A stretch of 64,000 nucleotides of DNA from SSF14 sp046331245 (lineage in GTDB: Bacteria; Actinomycetota; Acidimicrobiia; Acidimicrobiales; Microtrichaceae). The stretch covers positions 124,001 to 188,000 of the forward strand of contig JAXLRH010000007.1 in NCBI GenBank assembly GCA_046331245.1, given 5' to 3'. Shown one piece after another: positions 33,133-41,471 of this stretch; the stretch's first letter is position 1; every line of letters begins with the position of its first letter. The position numbers and the translations under genes are program-made. The notes beneath the pieces were generated by a model. The model ran no database searches and was not told the origin of the DNA. It worked only from the letters and a program-made list of their open reading frames with translations.

Positions 33133-33870
33133 TCACCCCGGGACGAGGCCGATGAACATCGTGCGGGGCACGCGCTCGTCGAGGGTGACCTCGGCGACGG
33201 CCTTCGCCTCGAAGCCCACCTCCTCCATCAACCGAAGCCACGTCGCCGTGCGGAACACGCCGTTCTCGTGCGTCTCGTGGACGATGCGCACCGGGGCGTC
33301 GGGAGTGCGCAGCATGAAGGCGTACTCGGTGAGGACCGTGTCGTCGGAGGGATCGGGGTCCCACGTCCACGACAGGAAACGGACGCCCCACCCGTTCGGA
33401 CCGTCGTTGCCGCCGTCGACCGACGACTCGGCGAACTGCTCGCGGGTCTCGTCCGGCACGAACACCGACACCCCGCCGGGGCGGGTGTGGAGGAACGCCG
33501 TCTCGAGGGCCAGCCGAAGGTCGGCCTCGCTCGTCATGTAGTCGACCGCGTCGTGGATCAGCACGCCGTCGAACTGCCGGCCGAGCCGCGCCGTGCGCAT
33601 ATCGGCGACGGCGTGCGCGCAGTCGGGGTTCACCCGCTGCGACATGGCCAGCATCTCGGGCGACACGTCCGTGAGGAACATCGTGAAGGTCGACTTGAGA
33701 TGCGACGCGTTGTTGCCGCCACCGCAACCGAGCTCCAGCACCTCGTTGACGGGGATGGACGCACGCTTGAACAGGCGACCGATGAACATCGCCTCCTCCG
33801 CGTACTCCTCGGGCGGCGAGATCAGGGGCCACCACGAGGCGAGCTCACCGTAGAAGCGGAGGTTCGACAT
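33133..33870 (-). CDS. Class I SAM-dependent methyltransferase
   Basis: A 245-residue methyltransferase. Motif I is VLELGCGGGNNASHL near residue 45, then FLTDVSPEMLAMS (motif II), DGVLIHDAVDYMTSEADL (motif IV) and HTRPGGVSVFV. The substrate is unknown. There is no copy of the palindromic operator upstream, and the neighbouring genes are not clearly linked in function. Confidence 0.8.
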   Translation of the reverse strand: MSNLRFYGELASWWPLISPPEEYAEEAMFIGRLFKRASIPVNEVLELGCGGGNNASHLKSTFTMFLTDVSPEMLAMSQRVNPDCAHAVADMRTARLGRQFDGVLIHDAVDYMTSEADLRLALETAFLHTRPGGVSVFVPDETREQFAESSVDGGNDGPNGWGVRFLSWTWDPDPSDDTVLTEYAFMLRTPDAPVRIVHETHENGVFRTATWLRLMEEVGFEAKAVAEVTLDERVPRTMFIGLVPG

Positions 33871-33931
33871 CGGAGGAGTCTCGCACCGGGCGACGCTCCG
33901 TGCTCACCGCACGAGCTCCGGCACTGGGAAC

Positions 33932-35101
33932 TCAGGCGACGGTACCGGCCTCGACCAGGCGGTCGACGTCCTCGGGCGCCATGCCCGCGGCCACGAGCAG
34001 GGCCACGGTGTCGGTCACCGCGCCGTCGCGGATCTCGTACGGAGCGTCCGGCGTGACGGTGCCGGCCCAGATGGGAGCGGCCTGGCGGAACGGGCCCTCG
34101 GTCACGTGGACGGCGTCGGCGATGTCGCCCCGCGCCACGTACTGCTCGTCGGCGACGGCCTCCGCCACCGTGTTGACCGGCGCGACGCACGTGTCGGCCG
34201 GGCCGAGCAGCGCGACCCACTCGTCGCGGGTCTTCGTGCGGAAGACCTCCGTCAGCGCCGCGGTGATCTCGGGCTGGGCGTCGTCGTCGAGTTGCAGCGA
34301 TGCGTACCGGTCGAGCCCCAGGAGCGAGCACAGGTTGCGCCAGAACTGCGGCTCGATCGCCCCCACCGACACGAACTTGCCGTCGCCGCACTCGTAGACC
34401 TCGTAGCAGGCGTAGCGACCGGTGAGGATGTAGTGGCCCGGGCCCGGCTCGACGCCGGTGGCCAGGTACTCGTCGACGTAGAGCGACATGAGGGCGAACG
34501 CGCCGTCGGCGATCGACACGTCGAGGTGCTCGCCCACGCCGGTGCGCTCCCGGCGCAGCAGGCCGGCCATGATCGCCATCGTCGCCTGCATGCCGCCGGC
34601 GGCGATGTCGGCCACCGTCGCGCCCGGCAGCGCGGGGCGGCCGTCGGCGCGGCGACCGGTGCAGTCGAGGAAGCCCCCCGTGGCGAGGTAGTTCACGTCG
34701 TGCCCGGCCCACGCGCTGCGCGGACCCGTCTGGCCGAAGCCGCTCGTCGAGCAGTAGACGATGCGCTCGTTGCGCTCGCTCACCGCGTCGAACCCGATGC
34801 CCAGGCGATCGACCACGCCGGGACGGAACGACTCGATGATCACGTCGGCGCCCTCCGCCAGCGTGAGGAACGCCTCCCGTCCGGCATCGGCCTTCAGGTC
34901 GAGCAGCGCACGCCGCATCCCCCGGTTGCCCGAGTACGCGTAGAAGGGCGGCACGATCTGCACGGCACCGGCGCGTGGCACGGCGCCGAGCTTCACGACA
35001 TCGGCGCCGTAGTCGGCGAGGGTGCGGCTGGCGCGCGCCGCAGGCCCGACCGAGGCCAGGTCGAGCACGCGAACGCCGTCGAGGGCGGGGGTCTGCGTCA
35101 T
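33932..35101 (-). CDS. AMACR-like family III CoA-transferase/racemase
   Basis: A 389-residue protein of the CaiB/BaiF fold, closest to alpha-methylacyl-CoA racemases: LDGVRVLDLASVGPAARASRTLADYGADVVKLG, AGHDVNYLATGGF with the active-site His, ATVADIAAGGM with the active-site Asp and YECGDGKFVSVGAIEPQFW. It would epimerise or transfer CoA on branched acyl chains. It is the second racemase-type gene in the window (see 3411-4574) and has no copy of the shared operator directly upstream. Confidence 0.8.
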   Translation of the reverse strand: MTQTPALDGVRVLDLASVGPAARASRTLADYGADVVKLGAVPRAGAVQIVPPFYAYSGNRGMRRALLDLKADAGREAFLTLAEGADVIIESFRPGVVDRLGIGFDAVSERNERIVYCSTSGFGQTGPRSAWAGHDVNYLATGGFLDCTGRRADGRPALPGATVADIAAGGMQATMAIMAGLLRRERTGVGEHLDVSIADGAFALMSLYVDEYLATGVEPGPGHYILTGRYACYEVYECGDGKFVSVGAIEPQFWRNLCSLLGLDRYASLQLDDDAQPEITAALTEVFRTKTRDEWVALLGPADTCVAPVNTVAEAVADEQYVARGDIADAVHVTEGPFRQAAPIWAGTVTPDAPYEIRDGAVTDTVALLVAAGMAPEDVDRLVEAGTVA

Positions 35102-35161
35102 GATCGGACGAGCGTAGAGGTCACGCCCCGAGGGTCACGAGTCCGGATCGCCACCGTCGGC

Positions 35162-35563
35162 CTACCCCGAACCTCGCGGACGCTTCGATCGCTCGTACAG
35201 GTGGTTGGCGATGAACCAGAACCAGCACAGGAGACCGAGGACGAGACCCGCGGCGACCGCAACCCCACTCGAGTAGTAGGGGCGCTGGTCGCTGATCCCC
35301 GGCGCCGGGCGCGGGAGGCGCACTCCGAACGCAACCAGCAGTCCACCCCCGACGCACATCGCGAGCATGCCGAGGTGAAGGGCGAACACCGCGACGAGGC
35401 GCCAGCGACTCCGCTCGATGCGCCACACGAGACGGAGCAACGCAACGTGCGGGCTGTCTCCGCCGATGGTGAAGCCCGTGAAGCCACGGCGCCGGGCCAG
35501 GTCGGCCAACGGCACCGAGGTCACCATCACGAGCAGGACGACTCCCGCAACCCACTCACCCAT
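35162..35563 (-). CDS. Small membrane protein of unknown function
   Basis: A 133-residue protein with three hydrophobic helices (about residues 4-20, 55-82 and 102-120), a cytoplasmic-type basic loop (RIERSRWR) and a basic C-terminus. I do not recognise a family. It stands between the racemase-like gene and the acyl-CoA dehydrogenase gene, all on the minus strand, with gaps of 60 and 79 bp. Confidence 0.55.
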   Translation of the reverse strand: MGEWVAGVVLLVMVTSVPLADLARRRGFTGFTIGGDSPHVALLRLVWRIERSRWRLVAVFALHLGMLAMCVGGGLLVAFGVRLPRPAPGISDQRPYYSSGVAVAAGLVLGLLCWFWFIANHLYERSKRPRGSG

Positions 35564-35642
35564 GTCGAGGTCGCGGAGACGTCACGCAGACCGGGAGATG
35601 ACATCCTCGAAGTCGTCGAGGTCGTCGCCGCCCGAGCGTCGG

Positions 35643-36863
35643 TCAGAAGTTCTTCGGGAGGCCCAGGCCGCGGCGGGCGATGATGTTCTTCTGGATCTCC
35701 GAGGCGCCGCCGCCGATCGTGTCGATCACGGTGTAGCGGTAGGTCGACTCCGAACGGCCCGCCATGGGAGCGTCCTCGGTCTTGACGCGGAGCTGGCTGC
35801 CGGGGCCGCCGATGTCCATCGCCGAGCTCGCGAGCCGCTTCGACAGCTCGGTCGCGAAGAGCTTGTACTCCGAGGCCACGACGGTCGGCGGCTGGAAGGG
35901 CTTGCCCTCCTTGGCGGCGTGCTCCACCTTCACGGCCTCGGCGACGAACTTGAGACCCATGACCCGGGCCACCTCGGCCTCGGTGTGCAGGTTCGCCATC
36001 TTCGACCGCACGACCGGGTCGTCCTTGAGCGGTTCGCCGTCGCGCGTCGTCTCCTGCACGTACTCGGTGAGCACGTCGAGACGCTGCTTGATGGGCGCGT
36101 ACGTGAACATGGTGAAGCGCTCGAGGTCGAGCGCCTGCGAGATGTACTTGAAGCCGTGGTTGACCTCGCCCACGACGTACTCGTCGGGCACGAACACGTT
36201 GTCGAGCCACACCTCGTTGGTGCGCTCGTCGCCCATCGTCCAGATGCCGTTGATGGAGATGCCGGGATCGTCCATCGGGATGAGCATCAGCGAGATGCCC
36301 ATGTGCTTGTTGTCGGGATCGGTGCGGACGCCGCACCAGTACCAGTCGGCGAAGTGGGCGGACGTGGTCCAGGTCTTCTGGCCGTTGACCAGCCAGCCCG
36401 ACACGCCGTCCTCGTTGACGTGCTTCACGCCCTTGACGCGCATCGACGCGGCGTCGGAGCCGGCGTTGGGCTCGCTGTAGCCGACGGCGAACTCGACGTC
36501 GTTCTCGAGGATCATCGGGAGGAACTTCTCCTTGAGGAAGTCCGACCCGTGCGCGATCACGGTCTTGCCGATGATGCCGACGCCCTTGCCGATCTGCGGG
36601 CCGCCGCGACCGGCGAGCTCCTCGTTGAGGATGTACTCGTAGACGCCCTCACCCTCGCTGCCGCCGTACTCCTTGGGCCAGGTCATGCCGAGCCAGCCCT
36701 TGTGACCGACCTCCTTCATGAACGCCCGGCGCTTCGGCGTGTCGACGATCTGCGCCATGTTCTCGCGGGTGACGTCGAAGATGTCGATGTCGTCGTGCTC
36801 GTCGCAGAACGTGATCACGTCGGCCTTGAAGGCCATCTGCTCCTCGGAGAACTCGAAATCCAT
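35643..36863 (-). CDS. Acyl-CoA dehydrogenase
   Basis: A 406-residue acyl-CoA dehydrogenase: FEFSEEQMAFKADVITFCDEH, GMTWPKEYGGSEGEGVYEYILNEEL, FAVGYSEPNAGSDAASMRVKG (FAD/substrate loop), VNGQKTWTTSAHFADWYW and the C-terminal IDTIGGGASEIQKNIIARRGLGLP. The type is FadE26/FadE29-like, common in sterol degraders where two different subunits make one enzyme. The start MDFEFSEEQ at 36863 is certain because the longer frame is antisense-like. The promoter and operator copy 6 lie just upstream, with the -35 inside the preceding gene. Confidence 0.85.
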   Translation of the reverse strand: MDFEFSEEQMAFKADVITFCDEHDDIDIFDVTRENMAQIVDTPKRRAFMKEVGHKGWLGMTWPKEYGGSEGEGVYEYILNEELAGRGGPQIGKGVGIIGKTVIAHGSDFLKEKFLPMILENDVEFAVGYSEPNAGSDAASMRVKGVKHVNEDGVSGWLVNGQKTWTTSAHFADWYWCGVRTDPDNKHMGISLMLIPMDDPGISINGIWTMGDERTNEVWLDNVFVPDEYVVGEVNHGFKYISQALDLERFTMFTYAPIKQRLDVLTEYVQETTRDGEPLKDDPVVRSKMANLHTEAEVARVMGLKFVAEAVKVEHAAKEGKPFQPPTVVASEYKLFATELSKRLASSAMDIGGPGSQLRVKTEDAPMAGRSESTYRYTVIDTIGGGASEIQKNIIARRGLGLPKNF

Positions 36864-36894
36864 GCTGCGCTCCCACGGTCCTCGCGAACCGAAA

Positions 36895-36940
36895 TCTGAC
36901 GGACCGTCAGATTCTACGGCGCGGACGACCGAGCGTCCAA
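36895..36940 (-). promoter_or_regulatory. Promoter with 17-bp palindromic operator, copy 6
   Basis: The palindrome TCTGACG-GAC-CGTCAGA occupies 36895-36911. On the minus strand -35 TTGGAC (36935-36940) and -10 TAGAAT (36911-36916) are separated by 18 bp. The -10 contains the TAG stop of the preceding isocitrate-lyase-like gene. Confidence 0.75.
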
Positions 36941-37651
36941 CAGCGCCGTCGCCTGCGCCACGGCGGCGTCGTAGGCGGTACGGGCCAGCGCACCACCGGT
37001 CGACAGCCGTCGCGCGCCCAGCGCCGCCAGCTCGGCGACCGTCGGACCGCCGGGGCGGATGAGTACGTTGCTCGGCGCGTCGGTGGCACCGATCAGTGCA
37101 CGCAGCACGTCGGGGTCGGACGGACCGGGGGCGAACACCACGTCGGCGCCCGCCGCCCGATAGGCACGCAGGCGCTCGACGAGCTCGTCGACACCGGCGT
37201 CGTCGTGGAGGAAGCCGTCGGCGCGGGCCGTGAGGGTGATGCCGTGCGCGTGCGCTGCGGCGGCTGCGGCTCCCACCCGTGCCGCCGCGGTGGCGACGTC
37301 GTCGGTGGCGCCCGCCGACGGGTCGAAGTCCTCGATCGACACGCCCGAGGCGCCGACCGCGGCGAGCCGCCCGACGGTGGCGGCCGGATCGTCGAAGCAG
37401 TGCTCGGCGTCGACGTGCACGGGGACGCCGACATGAGCGACCAACGCCTCGACGTGCGCGGTGAGCTCGTCGAGCGTCACCTCGCGATCCTCCTTGCCGA
37501 TCGACCAGGCGAACCCGGCGCTCGTCGTGGCGAGCGCGAGCGCGCCCGCCTGCTCGAAGCGGACGGCGGAGCCGACGTCCCACGGATTGGGGATGACGAA
37601 GCACCCGTCGCGGTGCAGGTCACGGAACCGGTTGCGCATCTCCGAGGTCAT
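36914..37651 (-). CDS. Isocitrate lyase/PEP mutase superfamily protein
   Basis: A 245-residue TIM-barrel enzyme of the ICL/PEP-mutase family: NPWDVGSAVRFEQAGALALATTSAG, VPVHVDAEHCFDDP (metal-binding acidic residues), SGVSIEDFDP, LTARADGFLHD and VFAPGPSDPDVLRALI. The isocitrate-lyase KKCGH motif is absent, so it is not a glyoxylate-cycle lyase; oxaloacetate hydrolase-, carboxy-PEP-mutase- or methylisocitrate-lyase-like activity is possible. I use ATG 37651. The downstream acyl-CoA dehydrogenase has its own promoter inside this gene's 3' end. Confidence 0.78.
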   Translation of the reverse strand: MTSEMRNRFRDLHRDGCFVIPNPWDVGSAVRFEQAGALALATTSAGFAWSIGKEDREVTLDELTAHVEALVAHVGVPVHVDAEHCFDDPAATVGRLAAVGASGVSIEDFDPSAGATDDVATAAARVGAAAAAAHAHGITLTARADGFLHDDAGVDELVERLRAYRAAGADVVFAPGPSDPDVLRALIGATDAPSNVLIRPGGPTVAELAALGARRLSTGGALARTAYDAAVAQATALLDARSSAP

Positions 37652-37737
37652 GGGACGAGTCTCGCGCCGACCGCCGACATCCTCACCGGGATAACTCGCT
37701 CGACGGTCGGAACCCACCGGGGCACGCTGGACGACCC

Positions 37738-38892
37738 ATGAACACGACCCCGCCCGCCGTCCGACGTCACGCCGACGTCGCACACTCCCCCGCCATCGGG
37801 GGACGCCGGAGCGCGCCCCGATCCGGGCACGGGACGGGCACGCCGCTGGGGCTCACCGCCAGCGTCGACGGCTTCTGGGATGCGCTCGAGTCGCTCATGC
37901 TCGCCCGGTTCTCCGACGGCCTCGAGCCCTTCGCCGTCGAGACGCAGCTGAAGGGCGTCGAGTCGCTCGCCGACATCGCCCCGGCCGGCGCCCGTTCGCA
38001 CGCCATCGTGACCGACCACCACGAGAAGTGGCTCATCGCCGGCGACGGTTGGACGTTCCTCGGCCGCCGCGACAGCGACGGCGACGTCTTCGTCACCATC
38101 ACGGCGAGCACCCTCGACGGGCGCGACGCGGTGCTCGCCGACGTCCGCACCCGCGTCGCCCCGGTCGAGGTCGACGACGAGACCATCCCGCTGTCCTTCT
38201 GGTTCTTCGAGCAGCGGGCCCGGGTCTCGCATCGCCGGGTCGCCGCGCCGGCATGGTCCGACATCGCCCGGAACTACCCCGACAGCGTCCGGCCGCGCCT
38301 CGACGCGACCATGCGCCTCGAGCGGCCCGACGCCCGCGGCCGGCTCCTCCTCTGGCACGGCCCGCCCGGCACCGGCAAGACGACCGCGGCCCGAGCGCTC
38401 GCGCGCTCGTGGTCGGACTGGTGCCGCACCGTCGTGGTGGCCGAGCCCGAACGCCTCTTCAGCTCGGCCGGGCTGATCTTCGACCTCGTGGCCGTCGATC
38501 GGGACGACGACGACGCGTCGCGGTGGACGCTGCTCGTCGTCGAGGACGCCGACGAGCTCCTGCGCGCCGACGCCCGCTCGACATCCGGGCAGGCCCTCTC
38601 CCGACTGCTCAACCTGGCCGACGGCTTCATGGGCCAGGGCATGGAGGTGCTGATCCTGCTCAGCACCAACGAGCGGCTCGGCGGGCTGCATCCGGCGGTC
38701 AGCCGGCCGGGGCGATGCCTCTCCGAGATCGAGTTCCCGCGATTCGGCCGGACCGAGGCCACCACCTGGCTCGGGCGCACGCCGTCGGCGTCGCGCCCCG
38801 ACCACTCGCTCGCCGAGCTGGTCGACGAGCAGCACGGTCGCGGCGGGCCGGCGCCCGCCGCACCCGGCACCGGTACCGGTCAGTACCTGTAG
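37738..38892 (+). CDS. AAA+ ATPase of the DUF5925 type
   Basis: A 384-residue protein. The N-terminal half (about 1-195) is a DUF5925-like domain (LTASVDGFWDALESLMLARF, LIAGDGWTFLGRRDSDGDVFVTITAS). The C-terminal AAA+ domain has Walker A GPPGTGKTT near residue 209, Walker B LLVVEDADELL, sensor LILLSTNERLGGLHPAVSRPGRC and FPRFGRTEA. It stands alone and divergent from the neighbouring lyase-like gene. The function is unknown; such ATPases remodel proteins. Confidence 0.78.
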   Translation: MNTTPPAVRRHADVAHSPAIGGRRSAPRSGHGTGTPLGLTASVDGFWDALESLMLARFSDGLEPFAVETQLKGVESLADIAPAGARSHAIVTDHHEKWLIAGDGWTFLGRRDSDGDVFVTITASTLDGRDAVLADVRTRVAPVEVDDETIPLSFWFFEQRARVSHRRVAAPAWSDIARNYPDSVRPRLDATMRLERPDARGRLLLWHGPPGTGKTTAARALARSWSDWCRTVVVAEPERLFSSAGLIFDLVAVDRDDDDASRWTLLVVEDADELLRADARSTSGQALSRLLNLADGFMGQGMEVLILLSTNERLGGLHPAVSRPGRCLSEIEFPRFGRTEATTWLGRTPSASRPDHSLAELVDEQHGRGGPAPAAPGTGTGQYL

Positions 38893-38893
38893 C

Positions 38894-39931
38894 TCAGGCG
38901 TGGAGGTCGGCCACGACCTCGGCGAAGTGCAGCGGATCCGGGGCGCGATTGTTCACCAGGCTGACCCGGTCGGTGATGCCGTCGAGGCGGGCGCGGAGCA
39001 TCGGCGCGATCTGGTGCGGTTCGCCGACGACGGCGACCTCGTGGAGGAACTCGTCGTCGATCAGCTCGGCCATCTGCTCCCACTCCCCCGCCGCACCCCG
39101 CGCCTTGAGCACCGGGTGCAGCTCGCCGCGATCGTGCACGTCGAAGACCGGGCGGTACGCCGGCGTGGTGCCGTAGAACGCCAACTGCCGGCGAACCGCC
39201 TCCCGCGACCGCACGAACTCCTCCTCGGTGCGACCGGTGACGACGATCGTCACCGCCGTGAGATCGAACGACGAGGCGGGGTCGCCGAGCGGCACACGGC
39301 CGGCGGCGGCGAGGCCGCGCTCGATCGCCGGGACGGTGAGCTCGAGCAGGGAGCGACGCGAGTTGAGCGGGTGCACCAGGAAGCCGTCGGCGACCTCACC
39401 CGACACCGCCGTCATCGCCGGGCCGAATCCGGCGGTGAGGATCGGCGGCCGCCCGAACTCGTTCGGCCCGGGGTCGAACGCCGGGATCATGCGGGTGTGG
39501 GTGTAGAACTCCCCCTCGAACGCGAGCCGGGTGCCGTCGGTCCACGCGTCCCAGATCGCGCGGATGCCGAGCACGAGCTCGCGCATGCGGGCGGCAGGGT
39601 CCGACCACGGCATCGAGAACCGCTGCGTGATGTGCGGCGCGATCTGCGACCCCAGCCCGAGCACGAACCGGCCGCCCGTGAGCGTCTGGAGATCCCACCC
39701 GACGTTCGCGAGCGTCATCGGCGTGCGGGCGAAGGCGATGGCGATCGCCGTGCCGAGCTGGATCGAGTCCGTGTGCTCCGCCGCCGTCGCCAGCGGGAGG
39801 AACGGATCGTGCTTGGCCTCGAACGAGAACGCCCGGTCGTAGCCGGTCTCCTCGATCTCGCGGTAGAGCGTGCGGACCGACGACAGCTCGTCGGTCGGCA
39901 CGGTCATCGACACGTGCATCGGACGGGTCAC
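38894..39931 (-). CDS. LLM class F420-dependent oxidoreductase (TIGR03617-like)
   Basis: A 345-residue luciferase-like oxidoreductase: AFSFEAKHDPFLPLATAAEHTDSIQLGTAIAIAFARTPMTLANVGWDLQTLTGGRFVLGLGSQIAPHI, then PPILTAGFGPAMTAVSGEVADG. It uses F420 for hydride transfer on an unknown substrate. A GTG at 39931 and an ATG at 39919 are both possible starts. It lies 10 bp after the TetR gene and is the last gene of the FadD3-like operon. Confidence 0.82.
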   Translation of the reverse strand: MTRPMHVSMTVPTDELSSVRTLYREIEETGYDRAFSFEAKHDPFLPLATAAEHTDSIQLGTAIAIAFARTPMTLANVGWDLQTLTGGRFVLGLGSQIAPHITQRFSMPWSDPAARMRELVLGIRAIWDAWTDGTRLAFEGEFYTHTRMIPAFDPGPNEFGRPPILTAGFGPAMTAVSGEVADGFLVHPLNSRRSLLELTVPAIERGLAAAGRVPLGDPASSFDLTAVTIVVTGRTEEEFVRSREAVRRQLAFYGTTPAYRPVFDVHDRGELHPVLKARGAAGEWEQMAELIDDEFLHEVAVVGEPHQIAPMLRARLDGITDRVSLVNNRAPDPLHFAEVVADLHA

Positions 39932-39941
39932 GTCGCCGCCA

Positions 39942-40601
39942 CTACCGCGGCGGCTTGGTGCCGCACACCGACGTGTAGACGATGCGGGCCATCGCCCGAC
40001 GCAGGTCGGCGGCGCGGATGTCGTAGCCCTCGAACCCGGACCGGTGCGACGCGACGTGGGCGAGCATCGACACCAGCACGCCGGCCACGGCCATCGGGTC
40101 GAGATCGGCCGGGTGCTTGCCCGCGACCTGCTGCTCCTCCACCACGCCGGCCAGCGCGATCGTGAACTCGTTCAGCAACCGGGTGCGGATCGAGCGGAAC
40201 CGCTGGTCGCCCTCGAGGCTCGTGAGGTCGAGCACGCGCATGAGCGCGGAGTTGTCGTCCCAGAACGAGATGTACGCGTCGGCGATCCGCTCGGCCGTGT
40301 CGTACGCAGCGCGCCCTTTCCAGTCGCCCTCCCGCACGATGCGGGTGAGCCGGTCGTTGCCGTCGGTCGCCATGTCCTCGGCGAGGGCCAGGATCGCCGA
40401 TTCCACGTCGGGGAAGTACTGGTAGAAGGTCGCCGGCGAGGTGCCGGCCTCGCGGGCGATGTCGACCACCTTGAGGTCGCGGTAGCTCGTGTCCTCCAAC
40501 ATGTTGAGCGTGCACGCCGTGAGCCGGTCGCGGGTGGCACGGCCGCGGCGACCCGGCACGCGCCCGTCGGCGGCGCGCATCGCCTCGTCGGCGGCCGTCA
40601 C
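39942..40601 (-). CDS. TetR-family regulator in the FadD3-like operon
   Basis: A 219-residue TetR regulator. The DNA-binding domain spans TRDRLTACTLNMLEDTSYRDLKVVDIAREAGTSPATFYQYFPDVESAI (about residues 21-68), and the C-terminal part has LDPMAVAGVLVSMLAHVASH. It is clearly different from the KstR-like protein and not an obvious KstR2. The GTG at 40601 overlaps the upstream LLM stop (GTGA). Its operon is headed by the FadD3-like gene with operator copy 7 at the promoter. It is therefore the best candidate in this window for the repressor that reads the 17-bp palindrome, by the logic of autoregulation. Confidence 0.82.
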   Translation of the reverse strand: MTAADEAMRAADGRVPGRRGRATRDRLTACTLNMLEDTSYRDLKVVDIAREAGTSPATFYQYFPDVESAILALAEDMATDGNDRLTRIVREGDWKGRAAYDTAERIADAYISFWDDNSALMRVLDLTSLEGDQRFRSIRTRLLNEFTIALAGVVEEQQVAGKHPADLDPMAVAGVLVSMLAHVASHRSGFEGYDIRAADLRRAMARIVYTSVCGTKPPR

Positions 40602-41470
40602 GCCGTCACCGGGCGGATCCAGCGGTCGGCGTAGGCGCCGACGCAGTCGAGCGCGTGCTCGACCGACTCCGGTGCGTTGCTGCCCCGCGACATCCACGCC
40701 GAGGTGAGCAACGTGGTGACGCCCATCGCCTCGAGCCGCTCGATCGTGTCGGGTGTGGGGTTGGCCAGGGGCGACGCGACGATCTCGTAGGGGCGGTCGG
40801 CCGTGCCCAGCTCCTCGCGGTAGCCGGCGAGCGTCGCGCAGTAGGCCTCGAGGTCGTCGAGGCGGTAGTTCACCCCGATCCAGCCGTCGAGGCGCGCCGC
40901 GCGACGGAGCGCGACCTCGGAGTGGCCGCCCACCAGGAACGGCACCGGTGCGGGCGGCACAGGACGCATCTCGAGCCGGTCGAAGTCGTAGAACTCACCG
41001 TGGTGCTCGACGAAGCCGCCGGCCCACACCGCGCGCATCACCTCGACCATCTCGTCCATCCGGCGACCCCGCGCCGAGAACCGCTGCTCGAGCAGGTCGA
41101 ACTCCTCGCGCATCCAGCCGGCACCGATGCCGAGCGACACGCGGCCGCCGGACAGACGCGATGCCGTGCCCACCGTCTTCGCGACGAGGAGTGGGTTGCG
41201 CGCCGGCAGCACGAACACGTTCGTGAGGAACCGCAGCGACGTCGTCGCGCTCGCCATTGCGCCGACGGTGACCCAGGGGTCGGGGAAGTCCCACTTGGGG
41301 TCGTACTGCGGCTTGCCGTCGGGCGTGTACGGATACACCGACTCGAGCTTCTCGGGATAGACGACGTGGTCGCTGAGGGCGACCGACGAGAAGCCCGCGG
41401 CCTCCGCGGCGCGCGCCACCTCGACGTAGCCCTCTGCGGGCAGACCGATCATCGCCTGGCTGAACTTCAC
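40598..41470 (-). CDS. LLM class F420-dependent oxidoreductase
   Basis: A 290-residue F420-dependent LLM enzyme: KFSQAMIGLPAEGYVEVARAAEAAGFSSVALSDHVVYPEK, LRFLTNVFVLPARNPLLVAKTVGTASRLSGGRVSLGIGAGWMREEFDLL, HHGEFYDFDRLEMRPVP and PFLVGGHSEVALRRAARL. It starts one base after the FadD3-like stop and overlaps the TetR start by 4 bp, so the four genes form one operon. Such enzymes often reduce steroid or lipid intermediates; the substrate is unknown. Confidence 0.85.
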   Translation of the reverse strand: MKFSQAMIGLPAEGYVEVARAAEAAGFSSVALSDHVVYPEKLESVYPYTPDGKPQYDPKWDFPDPWVTVGAMASATTSLRFLTNVFVLPARNPLLVAKTVGTASRLSGGRVSLGIGAGWMREEFDLLEQRFSARGRRMDEMVEVMRAVWAGGFVEHHGEFYDFDRLEMRPVPPAPVPFLVGGHSEVALRRAARLDGWIGVNYRLDDLEAYCATLAGYREELGTADRPYEIVASPLANPTPDTIERLEAMGVTTLLTSAWMSRGSNAPESVEHALDCVGAYADRWIRPVTA

Positions 41471-41471
41471 G

